Assembly: GCF_024362695.1 (NCBI RefSeq)
Contig: NW_026063246.1
Location: 930,001-994,000, forward strand
Direction: 5' to 3'
Length of the DNA: 64,000 nt
Source: Pectinophora gossypiella
Lineage: Eukaryota > Arthropoda > Insecta > Lepidoptera > Gelechiidae
In this document: one piece after another, positions 44,117 through 52,054 of the stretch
How positions within the stretch are numbered: the stretch's first letter is position 1
Layout of the letters: each line of letters begins with the position of its first letter
Notes under the pieces: generated by a model
What the model saw: the letters and a program-made list of their open reading frames with translations, nothing else
Told to the model about the DNA's origin: nothing
The model's database searches: none
Position numbers and translations under genes: made by a program

Positions 44117-44504
44117 GCTGTTTGTTATCGCCTGGTGGATAGTTATGTATGAATTATGTATATGAGTCTGTATGAGAATAGAACGAGATCTAAAAATGTA
44201 ATGCAAGTAGAAAATGTAAAAGGAGAAATGCTTAATAGAAAACCTTTTAATTTAATTAATTTAATATGTAATGTAGGTATGGAAGATTACAGGTAAGTAG
44301 GTACAAATTATAAGTAAAATAAAGTAATCTACAAAAGATAATTAAATTTTTATTTCAAACTATTCATCAATATTCTTAGCAAGTTAACAATTTATATAAT
44401 ATGCTAGAAACAAAAGGAAACACACAAATGATATAAAGTGATCACTTAATTATAAAATCACCTATACGGTAGATAAATAAAGGTATTATCTAATTTACTC
44501 TATT

Positions 44505-45466
44505 TTAATTTGCTATGGGTGAAAACCTAGCAGTTACCACATTTGTTTGGTGATTCGTAGATTTAATTTCTCGACAGTAATATTTTTTAAACGTATCTTG
44601 AGAGCGCCAATTTCCTTGAGCAAGGATATCATCTATTGGGCAATTAGACACCCAATTTTTAGACGCAACGGCAGGTCTAATACTTCCAGCGCTTGCTTTT
44701 ATGCCCGCTTCTTGTAGGACCCGTCTAATCCAGCCAGCAATCACTGAACGTGAAGCAGACTTAGGTTCGCCGCACGCAGTGACGAAAAGGCTATTCGTGT
44801 TAGCTTGAGCTCTTCTTGACGATGACAATTGTATAAGTTGCTTCACCCAATACACAGGATCAATGGATCGTTGGTCGTGGTTGCTAGTTAGGCGCCAGCC
44901 AGATTGTCGTACATCCGATTTATCTGTCTTCGATCCAAATTTGGGCCAAAATACGACGAAGTTTTCTGAAATAGAACAGTGACTGTCATCCACAGCTAAC
45001 AGAGTTAAATCATGGACACGACGCCCAGAGCAAAGCATTAACAATGTAGCTGTTCGCTTTGAGCACTGATATAAATTGTTGCAATCAGTCTCATTGTTTA
45101 GAAGCCAAGCAGAAAGATCGTTAACATCCCATATTGGGGGTTTTAAATTTAATTTAGGTTTTTGGTTAGCTATAGATGCGAGCATTTTCTTGACTAGAAT
45201 ATGAGAACTCAAACGTTCAGAATGGTCAGGATTACAAAGCGTTGAAATAGCTGATTTGTATACTAAAATAGTACTGTACGATAATTTGTAAACAAGGAAC
45301 AAATCTGACAAAAATCTGGCTAGTTGAGGACCATTCGCATCATATGGGGTGCTGATATTATTATGTTTACACCAATCTAACCATTTACACCAAGCATTTT
45401 TATATGTTCTGATAGAAGAACTACGCCAACCTGATTTTAACAGCTGTTTTTGTTCGGGCGTCCAAT
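44505..45466 (-). CDS. DIRS tyrosine recombinase (domain part)
   Basis: The recombinase domain starts near WTPEQKQLLKSGWRSSSIRT just as the RT frame ends, and runs to the stop at 44505 (about 320 residues). The frame itself is open much further upstream (to about 47300, where the first codon is GTG), overlapping the RT gene, so the true start is unknown. The first catalytic arginine is in SGRRVHDLT. The second box reads AGSIRPAVAS, so the histidine expected three residues before the arginine is glycine. The late tryptophan is in QGNWRSQDTF and the nucleophilic tyrosine in FKKYYCREI. The role is integration of a circular DNA copy in place of a DDE integrase. Confidence 0.85.
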
Positions 45467-45469
45467 CAG

Positions 45470-47455
45470 TCAACTTTGACGACCACCCCCACATCTCCAG
45501 ACTTGTAGGCTCATCTCGAAGACCTTCGGCGGTGGCAGACCGGTCGATGTGTCCACAAGGACTTGGTGAAGGCGTCGTATTGTGAACGGGGGAGCTGTGG
45601 CCCGATTTTTGAGATCGGGCTTCCAGAACACCTTCTCCCACATGGGGACTATTAATAGATACACACCCTTCGCTGTGTTTAGGTGGCATAACACTCTCGG
45701 GATAAGAAAGGGCGGCGGAAACACCCACGCAAGGTCGTAGTCCCATTGTTGGCTGAACGAGTCGTGAAACTCCGCATTCGCATCCCTTCGATCCAGACTC
45801 GCGTACCGAGGCACTACATGTGCAGTCCTGGACGCCATCAAATCTATATGCGGGATGCCCCATTTCTTGAAAATTATGTTGGTTATGACTGGCAAAAGAT
45901 GCCACTCGGGAGGCGGCCGAAACCGAGATAAACGGTCCGCTTCGCAGTTCATTTTCCCCGGCAGATAATGAGCGATTAGATTTATCTGGTATTGGTCGAG
46001 AATCGAGAATACTTTCCGTGTTAGATACATCAGATTGCGAGATTTGGATCCTCCCTCTCTCCTCAGGTAAGATACCACGGTCTTGCTGTCGCTCTGAAGC
46101 ATTATGGACGTGTTCGCCAGGTAATTGCATTGCTGTTTTAACGCAAACAGTACAGCCAACATCTCCTTCATATTGGAGTGCAGATCCAGTTGCAGAAGAG
46201 ACCACGGGCCAGAGAGTTTCCGATCGTCGACTTGGGCTCCCCAACCTATTCCCGACGCATCGGTTGACATAAAGTGGGTCACTGGTGGCTGATGTAATAG
46301 AGAGCGAACATTGCAGTTCTTTATCCACCATATCAACTCGAGAACGACATTGTCTGGGACTTTGAATCGGCGGCAAGAATTGGTTTTTAGGAGGAAATTG
46401 CCAAACCGAAGAAGTTCTCTGTGATTCAGGCGACCGCGAGGAACGACAAAACTGGCGAAGTTGACGAGACCGACCAGACTTTGTATCTCCAATAACCGGG
46501 CAGTTCTTTTGGACAATATTGGTTGGATTTTTGACTGTATAGATTGCTGCTTTTTTAAAGGAAGCCATTTGAGGCCCAGCCACGGGTCCCAACAAATTCC
46601 TAGGAATTCCAATGCTTTTTGAGGTGTTAAGATCGACTTTTTGAAATTTAGCAGCCAACCCAGCGTTTGTAGCAAGTTTACTGTGTACTGAACTTGATGT
46701 AATAGCATGTCTCTGCATTGATTGGCAAGCAGAAAGTCGTCCAAATACGTGACTATTCGAATACCTTGCTTTCTCAGGATCTCTGCGACCCAATTGCTCA
46801 GCAAAGCAAACACACGTGGCGCTGTTGCGAGCCCGAATGGTAGGCAAGTTACTTGCAGTAATCTTTGTGCAAATATTATTCGCAGGAACCTTCTGTGGGT
46901 TTGAGCAATGGGCACGTGAAAATAAGCATTGGAAAGGTCTATTTTTACCAGGTAATCGTAAGGCTGCAGGAAACTGGGGATTCTCTGCATGTTTATGAGG
47001 TGAAATTTGTTTACGATGACGTGTTCGTTTAATAGACGAAGATTGAAAATAGGCCGCATACTTCCGTCGCTTTTGGTTGTCAAGAAAATCGGAGAAATGA
47101 AACTCGGGGAGAGGCGTACGGTTTCCAAAACCCCTGTTTGTAATAGCGTGGTTATTGCGTCTCTCATTTGAGGGGAGTCTCGCGTCTGGCACCTGTGGGT
47201 TAGGGTTGCGGGAACACAAAGTGGAGGAACCTGCTTGAACGGTATCCTGTAACCCTGTATTATTTTTATAATAGATTTTGGGGCCCCAAGATTTTCCCAC
47301 ATACGGACATAGTATGCCAGACGACCCGCAATACGTACATTCGAGTCAGAACTTTCGCTTCGAACGAAAGTTTTTATTGTTCTGCCCACTTTTAAAATTA
47401 TTTTTGTTTTCGTCAAAATGTTGCCTATGACGTAAGGTTTTATTAGAATCAGGTC
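45470..47455 (-). CDS. DIRS reverse transcriptase-RNase H-Dam-like protein
   Basis: The frame opens after a stop at 47456-47458. The first codon offered by simple ORF calling (47416) is TTG, so translation probably enters by frameshift from Gag or at a later ATG near 47305. RT boxes: PIFNLRLLNEHV, KIDLSNAYFHVPI, CLPFGLATAPRVF and the catalytic YLDDFLLA. RNase H: STDASGIGWGA, EMLAVLFAL, QSDSKTVVSYL, PGKMNCEADRLSR. It ends with a Dam-methylase-like segment, IDLMASRTAHVVPRY then DSFSQQWDYDLAWVFPPP, where the usual NPPY catalytic box is FPPP. The recombinase frame overlaps nearly all of it. No internal break is visible. Confidence 0.88.
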   Translation of the reverse strand, partial: DLILIKPYVIGNILTKTKIILKVGRTIKTFVRSESSDSNVRIAGRLAYYVRMWENLGAPKSIIKIIQGYRIPFKQVPPLCVPATLTHRCQTRDSPQMRDAITTLLQTGVLETVRLSPSFISPIFLTTKSDGSMRPIFNLRLLNEHVIVNKFHLINMQRIPSFLQPYDYLVKIDLSNAYFHVPIAQTHRRFLRIIFAQRLLQVTCLPFGLATAPRVFALLSNWVAEILRKQGIRIVTYLDDFLLANQCRDMLLHQVQYTVNLLQTLGWLLNFKKSILTPQKALEFLGICWDPWLGLKWLPLKKQQSIQSKIQPILSKRTARLLEIQSLVGLVNFASFVVPRGRLNHRELLRFGNFLLKTNSCRRFKVPDNVVLELIWWIKNCNVRSLLHQPPVTHFMSTDASGIGWGAQVDDRKLSGPWSLLQLDLHSNMKEMLAVLFALKQQCNYLANTSIMLQSDSKTVVSYLRREGGSKSRNLMYLTRKVFSILDQYQINLIAHYLPGKMNCEADRLSRFRPPPEWHLLPVITNIIFKKWGIPHIDLMASRTAHVVPRYASLDRRDANAEFHDSFSQQWDYDLAWVFPPPFLIPRVLCHLNTAKGVYLLIVPMWEKVFWKPDLKNRATAPPFTIRRLHQVLVDTSTGLPPPKVFEMSLQVWRCGGGRQS

Positions 47456-48671
47456 TTATTTTATCATGGTTCTGCGCGAACCGTCTGTTCGTGTGCCCCT
47501 GCGCGGGGTAATTATGGTACCCCTGCGCGGGGTAATTATGGTATCCTTGCGCAGGATAATAGTTAGATGGAGGCCCATAAGGTTGGTATGAGAAAGAGTT
47601 CTGCATGACCTGGCCGTATTTGTTGCCCTTCGGAGGCTGAGACTGATAACCCTGCGCGGGCATCTTTGATGTTGATGGTCCAGCTTGCGCAGCTGACCAG
47701 TTGGATTTGGACGAGACCCTTGCAGGCCAAAAAATTTTTGTCGGTCCACCTGCCTTTTCGATAGCAGACGAAAGACCTTCCTTGTTAAATAAAAATTCGC
47801 AAGATGGCGGAATTTTACGCAGATTAGCGCGCAAAAACTTATCTTTTACCGATCTAAGGAGCCCCTCTCGTCTTTGTTCGACCACGTCAGCCCTATGACC
47901 GCATGCAAGTTGTAACAGGTCACCCGATATTTTATTGTAATTACCTTGCACAAAAATCTCATTAATTTTATCCTTTATTGACGCGGGATTTAAAACCCCT
48001 TCATTATTAAAAACCCACGAAAGGAACGAATCGAAGCCAGCCTGCGCCGCCTCTTTTTGTTTAATAAGCGCCTGAGTGAACGCGGCATAACTTTTCTCTG
48101 CTGTGCATAAAAGAGGGTACTTATCGAAAGGTTTGAATTCCTCGTTGCACTCGAGCTCAACAAATCCAGGGGTAGAAGCGTAAGCTTTTTGAACATCCGA
48201 ATAACGAACATCACACCATTCGGCAGTATCAAGATGTTGTACCGATTTTAACAAATCTAAGTGGGCCTGAGCTGACTTAGGGATGGAAGGCTCCTTCAAC
48301 ACTGTATTTATAGAGAAGCTTAAATTCGGATTAGGGCCAGGGCTTGGAGCCTTTTCGAAACTATCATTGTCGGAGAATAAATCGCCACTAACGGTAACAC
48401 TTATATTATCGTCACAGTTATTTTGCACAGCCGGCGGGTAATTATGAAAAGCTGGGTGCATGGAATTATACATTAAGTAATTTTGTATGTTATTTACTTG
48501 CTCGACAAGTTTTTGTAAATCATTGTTAGATTTTTTACGCTTTATATTTTTCTTAGGAAGCACCGACTCAGCTTTTCGTTTATTGTTTCGCGTTCGTGCA
48601 CGACTTGGGGAATTAGAATCGGAATCAGATGAGCTTGAAGAGCTAGAACTAGAACTATTTTCCGAAACCAT
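47346..48671 (-). CDS. DIRS Gag-like protein
   Basis: 441 residues from the ATG at 48671 (MVSENSSSSS); the codon in front is GTG. The N-terminus is a serine/aspartate tract, then a basic stretch RNNKRKAESVLPKKNIKRKK that looks like a nuclear signal, then a predicted helical region. The C-terminal third has three tandem copies of a YHNYPAQG-type octapeptide (near 47500-47560) and a basic tail. It overlaps the RT frame by about 110 bp in a different frame. Position and composition match ORF1 of DIRS elements, which acts as the structural protein. No zinc knuckle is seen. Confidence 0.8.
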   Translation of the reverse strand: MVSENSSSSSSSSSSDSDSNSPSRARTRNNKRKAESVLPKKNIKRKKSNNDLQKLVEQVNNIQNYLMYNSMHPAFHNYPPAVQNNCDDNISVTVSGDLFSDNDSFEKAPSPGPNPNLSFSINTVLKEPSIPKSAQAHLDLLKSVQHLDTAEWCDVRYSDVQKAYASTPGFVELECNEEFKPFDKYPLLCTAEKSYAAFTQALIKQKEAAQAGFDSFLSWVFNNEGVLNPASIKDKINEIFVQGNYNKISGDLLQLACGHRADVVEQRREGLLRSVKDKFLRANLRKIPPSCEFLFNKEGLSSAIEKAGGPTKIFWPARVSSKSNWSAAQAGPSTSKMPAQGYQSQPPKGNKYGQVMQNSFSYQPYGPPSNYYPAQGYHNYPAQGYHNYPAQGHTNRRFAQNHDKIRPDSNKTLRHRQHFDENKNNFKSGQNNKNFRSKRKF

Positions 48672-48900
48672 CACTCACGTAAACTCACGTTCGAACGGTA
48701 GCACCGTTAGAAAATATTTAAGTAGATAAGCACTAATTATTATATATTTATTTTATTTTTTGAATTTTATGAAATACTATTTTTATTATTTACACGTAAG
48801 ACACTATAACGGATATAAGTTAGGTATTATGTATTATTATAACGATTTTGTACGTAAATCACTAACTATCCGTCCGCACAATTCGAAAAATAAATTGCCA

Positions 48901-49091
48901 AATGATTCAAAAAGCGATCTGAGCCGCTCAAGCACAGATGCGCCCCCTGGTGGCTAGTTTTAGAAGGTAACAACAGCCAATGGAAATAAAGATCAGGCTG
49001 TTGTCATAGGAATTGGAACACGTTTAGACACTGTTTCCGCCACAACATCGAAAAATCGAGTTGCCTCTCTCATTATTTTAGGCTTCGAATG
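48901..49091 (-). repeat. DIRS right inverted terminal repeat
   Basis: 191 bp, mirror of the left repeat. Lies upstream of the Gag start, so it probably holds the promoter. Confidence 0.92.
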
Positions 49092-49126
49092 ACGGTACAG
49101 TGAGTTAATAAAACCGTTTTATAATA

Positions 49127-49473
49127 ATAAAAGTACTACTCGCTCACCACTATGAAACCCTAAAACTCGCTTATAATCGAGCTTGCTAGCTTGTTTCCAC
49201 ATTCTAGCCCTACTTATCACACGTCCATCGTTGTCGGTTGAACAACTGCCTAATTATAGTGTAACATTACAAAACAAACATTTTAATCAACGATTGTAGA
49301 CAATTGACGTGCCTCACGGTTTTATTTTAGTCTAGTCTATGCATATGTTTATAATTCCCACGACTGTATCTATTTTATTATTTTTTGGTTTTTAGTACAT
49401 TTAGCTTAAACATTGCAATGTATGTTTAACATAAAACCGTTTAACTTAAAAAGTTTTTTTACCTATTTTTATT
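49127..49473 (-). mobile_element. Partial fold-back MITE (AATAGGT ends)
   Basis: Only the half matching 38700-39047 is present; the other arm is missing. It lies between the DIRS right flank and the inverted repeat block. Confidence 0.65.
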
Positions 49474-50082
49474 ACCCACGACGGAACGGAGCAGGTATAT
49501 GCGTTTAGGGTGAGAGATGTTTGTGTGTGCGTTTGTGCAAAGAAATGTTATTAATTATCTTCTAAACTAATAATCCGATTTTGATGCGGTTTTCAATAAC
49601 GGGTTTGTGTTTGATGAGTTCATGTTATTAAACAGGTGTCATGTCTGTAACTCACTAGGGGGCGCCACAATATTAGTGTTTAGAATAAATATTATTCGAA
49701 ACGCCTCTTCAATTTATAATAGCAATTTATTTGCAATAGTTTTTATTAGTTAATTGACAGGCGTTTTTTTTTTTCGGTTCCATTGATTACACGTAATTAC
49801 GTCGAACACGGTGCTGTTTCATTGCTACCTAAATCCCTTAAAAATCAGTAAAAAGGCATATCAGGCATATTCATGGTCCTTCGAGCCAGATTTCAGAGAA
49901 GATCACAATCAATAAATTGTAGATAAATTAATACGAAGTGATTGGCGAAGATTAAAGAAAAATCAAGATCGACTATAAGTGGCACGTGGATTGTGTGGTC
50001 AAGTGAATCAAATTCATCCAATTAATCCTCATTTAATTCATAAAGTTGAACCCATCACTCAATAATCAGGTAGTATTAAGTA

Positions 50083-50427
50083 AACAGCCTCCGTGGTCTA
50101 GTGGTTAGAGCGTTAGGCTCACGATCTGGTGGTCCGGGTTCGATTCCCGATGGGGACATTGTCGAAATCACTTTGTGAGACTGTCCTTTGTTTGGTAAGG
50201 ACTTTTCAGGCTTGAATCACCTGATTGTCCGAAAAAATAAGATGATTCCGTGCTTCGGAGGGCACGTTAAGCCCTTGGTCCCGGCTATTAGCCGTAAAAA
50301 CACCTCCATCAACCCGCAGTGGAGCAGCGTGGTGGAGTATGCTCCATACCCCCTCCGGTTGATTGAGGGGAGGCCTGTGCCCAGCAGTGGGAGGTATATA
50401 GGCAGTTTATGTATGTTATGTATTAAG
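50083..50427 (+). mobile_element. tRNA-derived SINE (right copy)
   Basis: Head with TGGTCTAGTGGTTAGAG and GGTTCGATTCC at 50093-50150, and body ending CCCAGCAGTGGGAGGTATA and a TATGTTATGTATT tail. Same site as the SINE at 12893-13248, so it was duplicated with the block, not inserted twice. Confidence 0.85.
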
Positions 50428-50956
50428 TAAAGCAAAGTGTTGTTAATTACGGTTAGTATAATTTTAATTACATTTATTATTACCCACGACGGAACGGAGC
50501 AGGTATATGCGTTTAGGGTGAGAGATGTTTGTGTGTGCGTTTGTGCAAAGTAATGTTACCACCTATCTTTTAAACTAATGATCCGATTTTGAGGCGGTTT
50601 TCAATAACGGGTTTGTGTTTGATGAGTTCATATTCTTAGACAGGTGTCATGGCTGTAACTCACTAGGGGGCGCCACAATATTAGTGCAAAACAATGTTGC
50701 AATATAATCAAAACGAAATGTCCGATTACAATTCTGTTTTCGGCAATGTGTACGTGGTAGCTTATTGCATGTTCCCAAATAATAAAAATTACGTCTTTAA
50801 CTCACTAGAGGGTGCTACAATATTAGTGAAAAATAGTATTGCAATAATATTAAAACGAATTGTCCAATTTCAATGCGGTTTTCAGCAATGGGTTCGTAGT
50901 TGAATGGTGCATGGTCTAAGTCTTATGATATTAACTCACTAGGAGGCGCTGCTATA

Positions 50957-51150
50957 TACTTTTCTTTCTATTTTTGTATTGCTTGCTTACTTAATTTATT
51001 TATTGCTTCTGTCTACTTCTCAGTGATGCATGTATTAGTTATAAGTGGAGACTTCATTGGCTAATGTACAAACTATTTGCATTTTTAAATTGTTATTTAA
51101 GCTGTTTGTTTCCCGATTTGAAATAAATAAATAAATAAATAAATATATTA
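50957..51150 (+). mobile_element. Short LINE 3' fragment
   Basis: About 190 bp ending in GAAATAAATAAATAAATAAA, inserted into the CTATAT|TAGTG sequence seen uninterrupted in the left copy near 12368, with ATAT repeated on both sides. The TAAA-type tail resembles that of the LINE at 35600. Confidence 0.65.
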
Positions 51151-51512
51151 GTGTGAAACGTTTATATTGCAATATTATTAAAATTAAAACGTATTGTCTG
51201 ATTTCAATGCGGATTTCAGGAATGAGTTCGTGGGTGATTGGTGCATGTTCTCAGATGAGTGTTATAGAGGTAACTTTAAACAGAAAGCAACTGTATAATA
51301 TTTAATAAGGGACTTAATATTATGTGGTAGGATGAATCACACTTATTGTTTTGCGAGATCTTACCTACACATTATCTATACTTATAATAAATCTGTAGAG
51401 AGGTCAATTCTGTACATTAAATATATTTAGTGATCGATACTGATGCCAAAAATGCAATCAGTAAAATTTTTGTCTGTCTGTCTGTCTGTATGTTCCTTAT
51501 AGAAACAAAAAC

Positions 51513-51734
51513 TGTTTTGTATTCATTCACAGGATTCATACTAAATTCATTCTTCCCTTCATTCTCTCTCTGTTCGCCCAACCTCCGCAGCGTCAATACG
51601 TGTATTTAGTGTACTGTGTTTTGTACCTTTTTTCTTTCACATATAAATAAATAACAAGTGATTGTAAAAGTGACTTTTTGTTAATAACGCCCTGCTGCAT
51701 TAGAACATTCTTTTATCAATCAAAATAGTGAACA
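51513..51734 (+). repeat. BEL-2 5' LTR
   Basis: 222 bp, TGTTTTGTATTC...AGTGAACA. TTTTTG separates it from a likely primer site beginning TGGTCCTTCGAG. Confidence 0.9.
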
Positions 51735-52054
51735 TTTTTGTGGTCCTTCGAGTCGTGAGGGTCATTGTGCGCGTGAACAAGATCGCCATTTTGTGAAAAA
51801 TTGTGTCTAATCTTTGTCTCAAGGAGGTCGTCACGTGACCAAGTGATCCATTCAACATTCATCAATTCATTCAGATTGTGCTGCACTCTGGCGGGCGGCG
51901 GGCAGAAGCAACCTATATTTGTCAATATCGGTCTTAAAACACTCGAGTCCAGGCCAAAAAAATTGACACAAAAAAAAGAAGCGACAGGCTTATTTCAACG
52001 TCATCAGGCTTCTTTCATTTTTTCTATTGTTTTTCTACGTGTTATTTTTTCGAC

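Larger units (their letters stand above)
43738..49110 (-). mobile_element. Structurally complete DIRS retrotransposon
   Basis: About 5373 bp, coding on the minus strand. Inverted terminal repeats of 191 bp (43783-43973 and 48901-49091) look identical in sequence. Outside them are unequal tips: 45 bp on the left and 19 bp on the right. Near the left end an internal complementary region (44018-44116) is the fused complement of both tips, as in DIRS-1, where it templates restoration of the ends through a circular intermediate. Three frames follow in order: Gag, RT-RNase H-Dam-like, and tyrosine recombinase. All are open, and there is no conventional target duplication. The combination suggests a copy that is intact or nearly so. 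Confidence 0.93.
49476..51507 (-). repeat. Inverted copy of the 11.1-13.86 kb repeat block, part 1
   Basis: Reverse complement of about 12025-13857, including the tandem CCCTAGTGAGTTA units, the non-coding segment and the SINE. It has two additions absent from the left copy: a short LINE end at 50957-51150 and the second BEL element at 51513. Confidence 0.8.

Noticed and set aside
47346..47416. TTG at 47416 as the DIRS RT start
   Set aside because: It is not an ATG and the frame is open further upstream to 47455; translation probably enters by another route.
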